From CBDBZL01 sp965213545 (GTDB lineage: Bacteria > Pseudomonadota > Alphaproteobacteria > Sphingomonadales > Sphingomonadaceae): a DNA stretch of 64,000 bases. The stretch lies in NCBI GenBank assembly GCA_965213545.1, contig CBDBZL010000002.1:1364001-1428000 (forward strand). The letters run 5' to 3'. This document shows positions 35,133 to 43,442 of the stretch, piece after piece. The notes below the pieces were generated by a model that was not told the DNA's origin, made no database searches, and saw only the letters and a program-made list of their open reading frames with translations. A program made the translations under genes and the position numbers. Position 1 is the stretch's first letter; every line of letters begins with the position of its first letter.

Positions 35133-36122
35133 ATGCGGCAGGACAGCGAGCCGACGGTGGACCAGTTGCTGCGCTCGATAAAGAAGGTGATGGCGCGCGA
35201 GCCGCGTTCGCCCGCGACCGATCCGCTATCCGGCCCGCTGCCTGACCCTCTGCCCGGCCCGCTGCCTGATGGCGCACAGCCAGGCGATGCACCAGCCGAA
35301 CCGTTGGGTGGTGGGCCAACGACCGGCGAGCCTTTCATCGCCTCCGCCTCGGCCCCCGCCACACCGGCGCAGTCCCCCGGATCGGACACCCCGCCCGATC
35401 CCGCGGATAGCGAGGAGGCGGCCGAAATGCGCGCGTTCGGCGAGGCCGGCCTGGAAGAGCAAGGTTTGGGCGAACGGGGGTTCGGCGATGCGGGCGATGT
35501 CCTGCCTGAAGCGCTGCCAGCCGCAAGCGATGGCGGGCCGCTGGCCGATCCTGCTGGACCGTGCCCATCCGAAGACGAGGACGGCCTAATCGAGGACCAA
35601 GCCCAGGGCGAAGCGGCCGTTGGCGCGACCCTGACCCAGCCCGGACCTGTTTCCCCAGGTGAGCGTGCGTCTGACGGAGCGCCCCTGCCCACAAACAGTG
35701 TTCGGGGCGAGGATGACGGGCAAGCCGGCGAGCCCACCGACTCAGCCCCTTCCACCGTTCGCACCGACATTGCCGGTTCTTCGCACGAAAGCGGTCCCCA
35801 CTCATCAACCAGCGACTCATCCTCCTCCGAAGCGCCCGACGCCGCCACTTCGCCCGATCCGCCATCGCTGCTTAGCGCCGAGACCAGCGATCAGGTGCGC
35901 CGAGCGCTCGCCGCATTGTCGATGCTCGCCGATCCCGATGCGCCGGACACGCCCAATCTGCCGGGCGGCGCGGCGCTCGAAGCCAGCGTGCGCGCGGTGC
36001 TGCGACCCATGCTCGCGCAATGGCTCGAGACCCATCTTCCCGCCATGGTCGAGCGCGAATTGCAGGCCGAGCTGGCGCGGATCAAAGGCCGCTCACCCGG
36101 CTCGTCCGGTTCACCCGGCTGA
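35133..36122 (+). CDS. PopZ-like (DUF2497) cell-pole protein
   Basis: 329 aa. Three parts: an N-terminal helix EPTVDQLLRSIKKVM (residues 6-20), a ~230-residue disordered middle rich in Pro, Glu, Asp, Ser and Ala, and a C-terminal helical oligomerisation domain (ALEASVRAVLRPMLAQWLETH ending PAMVERELQAELARI). This is the PopZ/DUF2497 plan; PopZ in Caulobacter gathers ParB-parS and many regulators at the pole. The Caulobacter protein is about 177 aa, so the linker here is much longer. Start fixed by AAGGAG 7 nt upstream. It follows tolC by 4 bp. The symbol is not assigned because similarity is in architecture and short motifs. Confidence 0.85.
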   Translation: MRQDSEPTVDQLLRSIKKVMAREPRSPATDPLSGPLPDPLPGPLPDGAQPGDAPAEPLGGGPTTGEPFIASASAPATPAQSPGSDTPPDPADSEEAAEMRAFGEAGLEEQGLGERGFGDAGDVLPEALPAASDGGPLADPAGPCPSEDEDGLIEDQAQGEAAVGATLTQPGPVSPGERASDGAPLPTNSVRGEDDGQAGEPTDSAPSTVRTDIAGSSHESGPHSSTSDSSSSEAPDAATSPDPPSLLSAETSDQVRRALAALSMLADPDAPDTPNLPGGAALEASVRAVLRPMLAQWLETHLPAMVERELQAELARIKGRSPGSSGSPG

Positions 36123-36158
36123 CCTTGCCCCCCGCGCCGCACAGCCTACCTATCGCCC

Positions 36159-36575
36159 ATGTCCAGCACTTTCCTCCCGCCTGATAAACCCGTGCCCCCT
36201 CCGCCCAAACTCGACAAAGCGCGGCGCACGCTCGCCAAGATGGGCGGTAATGCGATTGGCCGGCACATTTTCCTGTGCGCGATGAGCGAGAAGCAGGAGT
36301 GCTGCCGGCGCGAGGAGGGCACGGCGAGCTGGAAATATCTCAAGATGCGCCTGAAGGAGTTGGGCCTGGCAAAGGCGGACGCCCCCGGCGGCATCACCAT
36401 CCAGCGGACCAAGGCCGATTGCCTGCAGGTCTGCGAGGCGGGGCCGGTGGCGGTGGTCTGGCCCGAGGGCGTCTGGTACCACTCCTGCTCGCCCGCGGCG
36501 CTCGAACAGATCATTCAGGAACACCTGATCGGCGGTGTCCCGGTCGAGCAATACCGGCTGCATCCGGCGGACTGA
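36159..36575 (+). CDS. Thioredoxin-like [2Fe-2S] ferredoxin domain protein
   Basis: 138 aa. Contains HIFLCAMSEKQECC and KADCLQVCEAGPVAVVWPEG, the four-cysteine layout of the thioredoxin-fold [2Fe-2S] ferredoxin family (NuoE-like, also Azotobacter FdI type). N-terminal 30 residues are Pro/Lys-rich. Likely electron carrier or cluster protein in the cytoplasm; partner unknown. ATG 36159 follows the PopZ-like gene by 36 bp. Confidence 0.85.
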   Translation: MSSTFLPPDKPVPPPPKLDKARRTLAKMGGNAIGRHIFLCAMSEKQECCRREEGTASWKYLKMRLKELGLAKADAPGGITIQRTKADCLQVCEAGPVAVVWPEGVWYHSCSPAALEQIIQEHLIGGVPVEQYRLHPAD

Positions 36576-36635
36576 ACCGCCCTCGCAGGCTCGCCTACCC
36601 GCTTATCCGCGAATACGTTTCAGGCAGAGCCCCGG

Positions 36636-36920
36636 CTAGTCGCGCCGATCCATCCGGTCATCGATCGAATCGTCATGGCCGGTGCCGTGTGAGAGGAACA
36701 GCAGACCCATCAGCGCGCTGGTCAGTAGCATGGTGAAGCCGATCCCCAGCGCGGCGGCGATGAACACATGCGGCGAGGCGAATCCCACTTCGTACCAGAT
36801 CCACACCAGCGCCAGCACCACCACCGCCAGCGTCGCCGCCATCATCCACCGCATAACCTGGCGAAACCGCGCCCAGGCATGCGCCGCGGTCACGGGATCA
36901 TCGAGCGGGGAACCGGCCAT
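36636..36920 (-). CDS. Small two-helix membrane protein
   Basis: 94 aa, unknown function. An N-terminal charged part (AGSPLDDPVTAAHAWARFR) is followed by two hydrophobic segments, MMAATLAVVVLALVWIWYEV (~33-52) and HVFIAAALGIGFTMLLTSALMG (~57-78), and a charged tail LSHGTGHDDSIDDRMDRRD. ATG 36920 chosen because upstream extension is not conserved in character. It is divergent from the CBS gene with 146 bp between. Confidence 0.7.
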   Translation of the reverse strand: MAGSPLDDPVTAAHAWARFRQVMRWMMAATLAVVVLALVWIWYEVGFASPHVFIAAALGIGFTMLLTSALMGLLFLSHGTGHDDSIDDRMDRRD

Positions 36921-37066
36921 TGCCTGTCCTATATGGGTCACTGAATGCGCGTCTGGCAAGCGTGCACTCGGTGACAGGCCTTTGCCCGCAGCGACACAAC
37001 GTGCCATCATCACGCCCGACTGACGAACAACCCCATGACGGGCAAGACGGGAAAGGAGCACGGGCG

Positions 37067-37492
37067 ATGACCATCGCGGCACTGCTGGAAGGACGCGAAC
37101 AGACCATCATCAGCTGCACTCCGCGGCACCTGGTTCACCAGGCCGCGCGGCTGCTGGCGGACAACCGGATCGGCTGCCTGCCGGTGATGGAGGGCGCGCA
37201 GGTGGCCGGCGTGTTCTCCGAGCGCGACTTGCTCTACTGCGTCGCGCGCGAGGGCGCGGCCACGCTCGAGCGACCGGTCGGCGAGGTGATGACCGCGCCC
37301 GCCATCACCATCGACAAGGACATCAACGCGCTCGATGCCATCTCGCTGATGACCCGGCGGCGGATCCGCCATCTGCCGGTGATCGAGGACGGGGCGATGA
37401 TCGGCTTTGTCTCGATCGGCGATATCGTCAAATTCCGGATGGACCGGATCGAGCACGAAGCCCAGCAGATGCGCGAATATATCGCCATGTGA
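37067..37492 (+). CDS. CBS-domain protein
   Basis: 141 aa, two CBS motifs in tandem (a Bateman module): LVHQAARLLADNRIGCLPVM...GVFSERDLLYCV and DALDAISLMTRRRIRHLPVI...GFVSIGDIVKFRM in the first and second half. Such modules sense adenine nucleotides. No attached enzyme domain, so it is a stand-alone regulator. Start fixed by AAAGGAG 8 nt upstream. Confidence 0.9.
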   Translation: MTIAALLEGREQTIISCTPRHLVHQAARLLADNRIGCLPVMEGAQVAGVFSERDLLYCVAREGAATLERPVGEVMTAPAITIDKDINALDAISLMTRRRIRHLPVIEDGAMIGFVSIGDIVKFRMDRIEHEAQQMREYIAM

Positions 37493-37594
37493 CGAACGTC
37501 GCCCCCCGTCTTCACGGGTCAAGCGGCGCACGCGTACCGATGACCACCCCCTCGCAAGCTTGAGCCCACGCGTGCAAGCGCCTACATCAGCGCC

Positions 37595-37972
37595 ATGACC
37601 GACACCGCCACGCTCGCCCCAGACGTCCCACCCGCCCAGGCCGACACGCGCGCCGTCACGCTCACCCCGGCCGCCGCCGCCAGGGTGGAGCTTATCGCGC
37701 AAAAGCAGGGTCGCCCGGCATTGCTGCGGCTGATGGTGGAGGGCGGCGGCTGTTCGGGCTTCCAATACCGCTTCGATCTTGCCGATGCGCCCGATGACGA
37801 CGATCTGGTCAGTCAGACTGGCGGCGCGCGCCTGGCGGTCGACCCGGTCAGCCTCGACCTGATCGCCGGCAGCGTCGTCGATTATGTCGAGAGCCTGGGC
37901 GGTGCGGCATTCCGGGTGGAGAACCCGCAGGCGGCGGCGGGGTGCGGCTGCGGTTCCAGCTTCGGCATCTGA
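37595..37972 (+). CDS. erpA: A-type iron-sulfur insertion protein, ErpA-like
   Basis: 125 aa HesB/IscA family member with the three conserved cysteines: C53 in VEGGGCSGFQY and C117/C119 in AGCGCGSSF. It carries Fe-S clusters to target proteins in the cytoplasm. The C-terminal C-G-C-G and the FxY before it are complete, unlike the cut-off sufA at the left edge. It precedes xthA with a short repeat between. The first ~20 residues are a Pro/Ala extension. Confidence 0.93.
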   Translation: MTDTATLAPDVPPAQADTRAVTLTPAAAARVELIAQKQGRPALLRLMVEGGGCSGFQYRFDLADAPDDDDLVSQTGGARLAVDPVSLDLIAGSVVDYVESLGGAAFRVENPQAAAGCGCGSSFGI

Positions 37973-38001
37973 CCGCTCCTGCCTGCGGCCCTGTGACGGC
38001 C

Positions 38002-38043
38002 ACATCGACGGGCACACCGACGGGTATATCGACGGGCACATCT
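38002..38043 (+). repeat. 12-bp tandem repeat before xthA
   Basis: CACATCGACGGG, CACACCGACGGG, TATATCGACGGG, then CACATC: three and a half copies of a 12-bp unit, ending 1 bp before the xthA ATG. No ribosome-binding site is otherwise visible there, so the repeat occupies the place of the Shine-Dalgarno region (GACGGG might act weakly). Confidence 0.8.
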
Positions 38044-38044
38044 T

Positions 38045-38818
38045 ATGCGCATCGCCAGCTTCAACATCAACGGCATCAAGGCCCGCATGCCGCGCCTCAT
38101 CGAATGGCTCGACGAGACCCGTCCCGACATCGCCTGCCTGCAGGAGATCAAGTGCCAGGACGACGCCTTCCCCACCGCCGAGTTTCAGAAGGCGGGCTAT
38201 CATGCGGTGTGGCACGGGCAGAAGGGGTTCAATGGCGTCGCCATCCTGAGCCGCGGTGAGCCGGTCGAAGATCACACGGCCGGGCTTCCGGGCGATCCCG
38301 AAGATGAGCAGGCGCGCTTCATCGAGTGCGATACGCGCGGCGTCCACATCGCCAACCTCTACCTGCCCAACGGCAATCCCCAGCCCGGTCCCAAGTTCGA
38401 CTACAAACTCGCCTGGATGGAGCGGCTGCATACCCGCATGCGCGAGCTGCTCGCCACCGAACGCCCTTGCGTGGTGCTGGGCGATTTCAACGTCATCCCC
38501 GAGGATAAGGACACCTATTCGGTGCGCGCCATGCAGAATGATGCGCTAATGCAGCCCGCCACGCGCGATGCATATTTCCGCATCCTCGCCGACGGCTGGA
38601 CCGATGCGCTCGATACGCGCAACCCGGCGGGCGGGGTGTGGACCTTCTGGGACTATCAGGCAGGCGCCTGGCCGCGCGACCACGGCTTCAGGATCGACCA
38701 CATCCTGCTGTCACCCGAATGCGCCGACCGGATGCTGGCGGCAGGCGTCGACAAGGAACATCGCGGCCGCGAACGCGCCAGCGATCACGCGCCGGTGTGG
38801 GTCGAATTGCGCGACTAA
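38045..38818 (+). CDS. xthA: Exodeoxyribonuclease III
   Basis: 257 aa EEP-fold nuclease that removes AP-site phosphates and 3' damage in base-excision repair. Conserved blocks: RIASFNINGIKARMPRL, CLQEIKCQD (catalytic Glu), GFNGVAILSR, RFIECDTRGVHIANLYLPNG, GDFNVIPEDKD and the C-terminal FRIDHILLSPECA...SDHAPVWVEL with the catalytic His. Complete and typical in length. It follows erpA by 72 bp. Confidence 0.95.
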   Translation: MRIASFNINGIKARMPRLIEWLDETRPDIACLQEIKCQDDAFPTAEFQKAGYHAVWHGQKGFNGVAILSRGEPVEDHTAGLPGDPEDEQARFIECDTRGVHIANLYLPNGNPQPGPKFDYKLAWMERLHTRMRELLATERPCVVLGDFNVIPEDKDTYSVRAMQNDALMQPATRDAYFRILADGWTDALDTRNPAGGVWTFWDYQAGAWPRDHGFRIDHILLSPECADRMLAAGVDKEHRGRERASDHAPVWVELRD

Positions 38819-38873
38819 GACCAAGCACCCCGGTCGGCGCAGCGCCCAGCAACCTCGCACCCGCAAAGCGCGC

Positions 38874-39069
38874 CCCCGGTCGGCACCTCGCCGACCGCAA
38901 GGCCAACCGGCCGCCCGCAGGCGCCCCGCAGCGTAAGCGAAGGGAACAGCGCCGAGGACCGCGCCCACAGAACGCCCACCCCGGTCGGCACCCCGCCGGC
39001 CGCAAGGCCGACCGGCCGTCCGCAAGCGCCCCGCAGCGAAGCGGAGGGAACAGCGCCGAGGACCGCGCG
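38874..39069. repeat. Two 91-bp direct repeats with internal dyads between xthA and sleB
   Basis: Copies at 38874-38964 and 38979-39069 are nearly identical; a shorter piece with the CCCCGGTCGGC motif lies at 38828-38840 and one more at 11129-11138. Each copy begins with a dyad: copy 1 has CGGTCGGC-ACCTC-GCCGACCG (perfect 8-bp arms). The sequence CCGCGCGCCC-GGAT-GGGCGCGCGG at 39063-39086 is a perfect 10-bp stem at the end of copy 2. There is no T-run after it. The pair lies in the 276-bp gap between the convergent xthA and sleB. This may be a REP-like family or a local duplication. Confidence 0.85.
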
Positions 39070-39094
39070 CCCGGATGGGCGCGCGGAAACCACG

Positions 39095-39796
39095 CTATCT
39101 ATAAAAAATATGGCTGTCGATCGTCGCGCGGGCGGTCTTGCGCTGCGCCCAGCGCGGGCTGACGTAATTGGCGTGGAAATAGAGCGCATCGCCCGCTTCG
39201 CTCGGCCACAGGTCCTGATGCGCGATCCGGGCGATGGCGGTGGCCCGCTGCCAGGCCCGCGAGCTTTCGTTGGCCTGCGGGATCTGGCCGCGACGCACGA
39301 AGGAGAACTGCGAGCGCTGCGTCACAACCGAACAATAGTCGCCCGGAAACAGGCCCGATGAGGCGCGGTTGATGATCACCCGGCCGACCGCGAGCTGGCC
39401 TTCGAGCGGCTCGCCGCGCGCTTCGAAATAGATCGCCTTGGCCAGGCACCGCAAGTCGCGGCCCATCTCGCCCGCTGCCGGCGTTACGGCGACCAGATCG
39501 CCCAGCGAGGCATGCGAGGCGGCTGGCTGTGATCCGATTGCGTCATCACGGCTGAACGGATCGGTGCCGACCTGTTCGGGAAGCGGCTGGACTACCGGCG
39601 AGGCGACAAAACGCGGCAGCGCCTCGGCATCGGCATTGGCGGTATCAGAAGAGGTGAGCGGCGGCACCCAATTGATCTGCGGCACCGAAGCGCCCTCGGC
39701 CTCAGCCCGCGCCATCGATCCCTGGATGGCAAACAGCATGACAGACAATATTGTAGCCGAGGCGAATGCCCCGGCCCTAGAGGCCTTGCGCGACAT
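39095..39796 (-). CDS. SleB/CwlJ-type cell-wall hydrolase
   Basis: 233 aa, exported (signal peptide SRKASRAGAFASATILSVML, cleaved near ARAEA). The C-terminal SleB domain shows CLAKAIYFEARGEPLEGQLAVG, with the catalytic Glu in YFEARGE, then AVGRVIINRASSGLFPGDYC and SEAGDALYFHANYVSP. These hydrolases (lytic transglycosylase or amidase-like) cut peptidoglycan for growth or remodelling in the periplasm. The N-terminal ~100 residues after the signal are variable, Pro/Ser-rich. It has its own promoter region at 39797-40004. Confidence 0.9.
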   Translation of the reverse strand: MSRKASRAGAFASATILSVMLFAIQGSMARAEAEGASVPQINWVPPLTSSDTANADAEALPRFVASPVVQPLPEQVGTDPFSRDDAIGSQPAASHASLGDLVAVTPAAGEMGRDLRCLAKAIYFEARGEPLEGQLAVGRVIINRASSGLFPGDYCSVVTQRSQFSFVRRGQIPQANESSRAWQRATAIARIAHQDLWPSEAGDALYFHANYVSPRWAQRKTARATIDSHIFYR

Positions 39797-40004
39797 GGTT
39801 TTTGAAAACTCACTGCGGTGAGCACCTGATGCGGGTCAGGACAGATCGCGGCTGCCCCCGGCAACCCGTTCATGCGTGCGATCCGTCCGCTGGCCCGCCG
39901 GCCACTCCCCGTCTCGCATCAGCGTCGCTCGCGGCCTTATTGCCCGTCGCGACAAGCAGTGCTCGTCGAAGTCGGCGGCTCATTTGCGGCCTGCTTCCTA
40001 CAAG

Positions 40005-40349
40005 TCAACCGTCGGGGGGCGCTCCGTCGATGAACCGTTCGGCATTTGCGATATCGAGCTCGACGATCCACAAATCGGGGTCCTGCTCGCGCCTGCGGGT
40101 GCAATAGGCGTCGAATTCTTCCGGCTGCTCAATGCTTTGCCGCATTGCAACATTCCACGAACGCCGTCCGCCCGGCTGTGGCATGCGTTCATAGGCGCGC
40201 GAGGTGCCGGCCCCGCCATAGGCGATCACCAGCAGCGTTCCGGCATCGCGCTCGCCCTTCGCCAGCACGGTGGCAAAGCCGCCTTCGGCCTGCACCCGGC
40301 GAATAAGCCCCGCCACCTCCAGATGCGCAGGGAGACGCGGCTCGCTCAC
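40005..40349 (-). CDS. DUF1491 family protein
   Basis: 114 aa from a GTG start that follows immediately after the thioesterase stop; GGAGG lies ~8 nt upstream. The pattern RLPAHLEVAGLIRRVQAEGG, FATVLAKGERDAGTLLVIAY and the end DPDLWIVELDIANAERFI matches DUF1491, a small alphaproteobacterial family of unknown function. It is co-transcribed with the thioesterase and ptsN genes. Confidence 0.85.
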   Translation of the reverse strand: MSEPRLPAHLEVAGLIRRVQAEGGFATVLAKGERDAGTLLVIAYGGAGTSRAYERMPQPGGRRSWNVAMRQSIEQPEEFDAYCTRRREQDPDLWIVELDIANAERFIDGAPPDG

Positions 40350-40967
40350 CTATGCCTCCTCCAGCCGATATCCCGCCAGACCCGACAGCGCGATCCGCGA
40401 GCGCATGAAGGTGCCCGTGCCGCGTCCGATGATCTCGCCCGTTGCATCGGTCAGGCTGGCCTCGGCCAGGAACACGCGCTTCCTGCCGCTCAGCCAGCGC
40501 CCTTCGGCCAGCGCCTCGCCCTGGGCGATGGGGCGGGTGAAGTTGAGGCTGAAGCCGGTGGTCAGCAGGAAGCGGTCGGTGACCAGCGAGCTGGCCGCGT
40601 AGAAGGCGGCATCATCGAGCATCTTGAAATAGATCGTCCCATGCGCCGCGCCCGCGGCATGATGGACCCGGGGTCCGATATCGAAGCGGATGCGTGCCAC
40701 GCCGGGTTCGGGGATTTCCAGCCGCGAGGGGAACACCTCGTTGATTGGCGCGGCCCGGTAGAGGCTCTCGAGCATCCGGTGATGCACCCGCGCGCCGCTC
40801 GACCGGGCCGCGCTATCCCCACCACCTGCAGCCCCGCCGGCATTATCAGAATCGCTCGACCCGCCTGCCGCATCACCCGCATCACCCGCGCCATCCGCCC
40901 TGTCCGCAGCGCGCTCGCCGTCACCGCCCCCCGACCCCGGCACCCTGCCCGCGCTCGCTCCCGCCAT
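40350..40967 (-). CDS. PaaI-type thioesterase (hotdog fold)
   Basis: 205 aa in this frame. The hotdog domain starts near residue 62 (HHRMLESLYRAAPINEVFPS) and carries HHAAGAAHGTIYFKMLDDAAFYAASS, the typical His/Asp catalytic helix in two pieces, and FLLTTGFSLNFTRP. It hydrolyses acyl-CoA thioesters; the substrate is unknown. The first ~60 residues are Gly/Ala/Asp/Ser-rich low-complexity sequence, and the true start may be GTG 40790 or ATG 40778, near the domain. It is linked to DUF1491 and ptsN on the same strand. Confidence 0.85.
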   Translation of the reverse strand: MAGASAGRVPGSGGGDGERAADRADGAGDAGDAAGGSSDSDNAGGAAGGGDSAARSSGARVHHRMLESLYRAAPINEVFPSRLEIPEPGVARIRFDIGPRVHHAAGAAHGTIYFKMLDDAAFYAASSLVTDRFLLTTGFSLNFTRPIAQGEALAEGRWLSGRKRVFLAEASLTDATGEIIGRGTGTFMRSRIALSGLAGYRLEEA

Positions 40968-40988
40968 CGCTAGGCCGCCGCCCCCCGA

Positions 40989-41450
40989 TCAGGCCGCGTC
41001 GCGCTCGGCGGCGCCCAGCACCAGCGCATAGAGCGCCTCGGCGTCCGAAGCCGCGATCAGCGCGTCGCGCACCTTGTCCTCGCGCATCAGCCGCGAAATC
41101 GCCGCCAGCGCCTGCAGGTGCAGCGCGCCGCTATTGGCGGGGCTGAGCAGGCCGAACACCAGCTCCACCGCCATCGCGTCATGCGCGGCGAAATCGACCG
41201 GCCGCGTCAGCCGCACCAGCGCGGCAACCGGACGGGCCAGGCCGTCGAGCCGCGCATGGGGGATCGCCACGCCGCGCCCGAACCCGGTGCTGCCCAGCGT
41301 TTCGCGCTCCTCGAGCCGCTCGAGCACTTCGTCCCCGGCAAGCGCGTAGGCATCGGCGAAAACCTGCGACAGGCTCGCCAGAATGGCCGGCTTGTCCACC
41401 GCCCCGAGCACACGCACCGCGTCGGGGCTGATCGAGTAGAATGCGTTCAT
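40989..41450 (-). CDS. ptsN: PTS IIA-like nitrogen regulatory protein
   Basis: 153 aa. The EIIA-Ntr domain with the phosphorylatable histidine in GFGRGVAIPHARLDG, then DAMAVELVFGLLSPA and the helix ALAAISRLMREDKV. EIIA-Ntr accepts phosphate from NPr and controls potassium uptake, nitrogen metabolism and stress. No rpoN or hpf is adjacent, unlike in E. coli. It lies 25 bp after rho on the same strand (start at 41450, rho stop 41476). Confidence 0.92.
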   Translation of the reverse strand: MNAFYSISPDAVRVLGAVDKPAILASLSQVFADAYALAGDEVLERLEERETLGSTGFGRGVAIPHARLDGLARPVAALVRLTRPVDFAAHDAMAVELVFGLLSPANSGALHLQALAAISRLMREDKVRDALIAASDAEALYALVLGAAERDAA

Positions 41451-41475
41451 CTGTCGTGATACTCGAAGGCAGCGC

Positions 41476-42732
41476 CTACTGGTTCATCGTGGCGAAGAAG
41501 TCTTCGTTGGTCTTTGAATCCTTCATCTTGTCGAGCAGAAACTCCATCGAATCGATGGTGCCCATCTGCATCAGGATGCGGCGCAGCACCCACATCTTGG
41601 AGAGCTGGTCCTTGTCGACCAGCAGCTCTTCCTTGCGCGTGCCGCTCTTGCCGACATCGAGCGCAGGGAAGATGCGCTTGTCCGCCACTTTCCGATCGAG
41701 CACGATCTCGGAATTGCCCGTGCCCTTGAACTCCTCGAAGATCACCTCGTCCATCCGGCTGCCGGTGTCGATCAGTGCGGTCGCGATGATCGATAGCGAG
41801 CCGCCCTCCTCGATATTCCTCGCCGCGCCGAAGAACCGCTTGGGCCGCTGCAATGCGTTGGCATCGACGCCGCCCGTCAGCACCTTGCCGCTCGAGGGCA
41901 CCACGGTGTTGTAGGCGCGCCCCAGCCGGGTGATCGAATCGAGCAGAATGACCACGTCGCGTTTGTGCTCGACCAGCCGCTTGGCCTTCTCGATCACCAT
42001 CTCGGCCACCTGGACGTGGCGGCTGGCGGGCTCGTCGAAGGTGGACGAGATCACCTCGCCTTTGACCGAGCGCTGCATGTCGGTGACCTCCTCGGGCCGC
42101 TCGTCGACCAGCAGCACCAGCAGGATCACCTCGGGATGGTTGTCGGTGATCGCCTTGGCCATGTTCTGCAACAGCACCGTCTTGCCGGTGCGTGGCGGGG
42201 CCACGATCAGCGCCCGCTGGCCCTTGCCCTGCGGACTGATCAGGTCGATCACCCGGGCCGACTTGTCCTTGACCGTGGGGTCCTTGGTGTCGAGATTGAG
42301 CCGCTCGTCGGGATAGAGCGGGGTCAGGTTGTCGAAATTGGTCCGGTGGCGAACCGCGTCGGGCTCGTCGAAATTCACCTTCAAGAGCTTGGTCAGCGCG
42401 AAATAGCGCTCGCCGTCCTTGGGCGCGCGGATCTCGCCTTCCACCGTGTCGCCGGTCCTCAGACCCCATTTGCGCACCTGGTTGGGCGAGACATAGATAT
42501 CGTCCGGGCCGGCCAGGTAATTGGCCTCGGGGCTGCGCAGGAAGCCAAAGCCGTCCTGGAGCACCTCGATCGTGCCGATCCCCAGGATCTCCTCGCCGTC
42601 CTCCGCCACTTCCTTGAGGATGGCGAACATCAGCTCCTGCCGCCGCAGCGTGGAGGCGCCCTCGACCTCGTATTCCTCGGCCATCGAGACCAGCTCGGCG
42701 GGAGTGCGCTGCTTGAGTTCCTTCAGATGCAT
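41476..42732 (-). CDS. rho: Transcription termination factor Rho
   Basis: 418 aa. Hexameric RNA helicase ending transcription at rut sites. N-terminal Rho_N helices (MHLKELKQRTPAELVSMAEE), the cold-shock-like RNA-binding domain (about 50-120, GFGFLRSPEANYL), and the RecA-type ATPase with Walker A APPRTGKTVLL (178-188), ILLVLLVDERPEEVTDM, and the Q- and R-loops in NTVVPSSGKVLTGGVDANA. Complete. The strong ATG 42732 start is the family's usual MHLKEL. It lies next to hemJ-hemE, as in other alphaproteobacteria near the origin. Confidence 0.97.
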   Translation of the reverse strand: MHLKELKQRTPAELVSMAEEYEVEGASTLRRQELMFAILKEVAEDGEEILGIGTIEVLQDGFGFLRSPEANYLAGPDDIYVSPNQVRKWGLRTGDTVEGEIRAPKDGERYFALTKLLKVNFDEPDAVRHRTNFDNLTPLYPDERLNLDTKDPTVKDKSARVIDLISPQGKGQRALIVAPPRTGKTVLLQNMAKAITDNHPEVILLVLLVDERPEEVTDMQRSVKGEVISSTFDEPASRHVQVAEMVIEKAKRLVEHKRDVVILLDSITRLGRAYNTVVPSSGKVLTGGVDANALQRPKRFFGAARNIEEGGSLSIIATALIDTGSRMDEVIFEEFKGTGNSEIVLDRKVADKRIFPALDVGKSGTRKEELLVDKDQLSKMWVLRRILMQMGTIDSMEFLLDKMKDSKTNEDFFATMNQ

Positions 42733-42910
42733 CGGTGTCTTCCAGTCGACAGGGGGGCCGGGGGACCGTGTTGGGCTTGGAGAAAGCAAGGTCTGGTCGC
42801 TGTGAAAATGCGACCACCGGATGGCGTCAGATAGGATCGGCGCGCCGCCTCGTCAATCGAACAACGCCTGGGCGCGCATCGGGCCATTGCCTTCCAGCCC
42901 GGTCACGCGC

Positions 42911-43354
42911 TCAGAACGGCTTGACCACCACCAGCACCACGATGAGCGCCACCGATATCCCCGGAACCTCGTTCAATAGCCGCAGCGCCTTGCCCGACAG
43001 CGTCCGCTTGCCCGCCGCCAGCTTGCGGCCATAGGCGATCAGGTAGCCGTGATAGGCGCTCAGCAGCACCACGATGGTGAGCTTGGCGTGCAGCCAGCCC
43101 TGGTCCCAGGCGCCGATCGAGAAGGCCAGCGCGATCCCCAGCGCCCACACGATGATCAGCGAAGGCGTCAGGATGATCTTCCTCAGCTTGGCCTCGCGGT
43201 CGATCCAGCGCGCCTCTTCCGCCGATCCCGCCGCTGCCTCCTGGTGATAGACGAAGAAGCGCGGCAGCATGAACAGCCCGGCCATCCAGAAGATGACAAA
43301 GATGATATGCCCGGCCTTCAGCCACAGATAGGTCATCGCGAAAAGGTCCTGCAT
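42911..43354 (-). CDS. hemJ: Protoporphyrinogen oxidase HemJ
   Basis: 147 aa, four transmembrane segments with conserved histidines: WLKAGHIIFVIFWMAGLFMLPR (H and R region in two parts), RFFVYHQEA, then WLHAKLTIVVLLSAYHGYL. HemJ oxidises protoporphyrinogen IX to protoporphyrin IX in the inner membrane. It fits the adjacent uroporphyrinogen decarboxylase gene hemE (88 bp upstream). Confidence 0.92.
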   Translation of the reverse strand: MQDLFAMTYLWLKAGHIIFVIFWMAGLFMLPRFFVYHQEAAAGSAEEARWIDREAKLRKIILTPSLIIVWALGIALAFSIGAWDQGWLHAKLTIVVLLSAYHGYLIAYGRKLAAGKRTLSGKALRLLNEVPGISVALIVVLVVVKPF

Positions 43355-43442
43355 AGCCCGCGCGTCTTAGAAGCGCATCGCGGCGGCGTCATCCCCGCGT
43401 TTCGCCCGCACAAGGAGCTTGGGAGGAGGCGGCGGAAGAGGG

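Noticed and set aside
33182..35848. 888-codon open frame on the minus strand opposite the PIMT-like, tolC and popZ-like genes
   Set aside because: Antisense shadow of the GC-rich genes; no family resemblance and no ribosome-binding site, while the plus strand encodes recognisable proteins.
38874..39069. CRISPR array
   Set aside because: Only two copies of ~91 bp, directly adjoining without regular spacers, no cas genes.
39063..39086. 10-bp perfect hairpin as intrinsic terminator
   Set aside because: No T-run on either side; kept only as part of the repeat.
41447..42817. 456-codon minus frame in another register over rho
   Set aside because: Overlaps rho in full; rho is certain, and the other frame has the Arg/Gly/Ala excess of a shadow.
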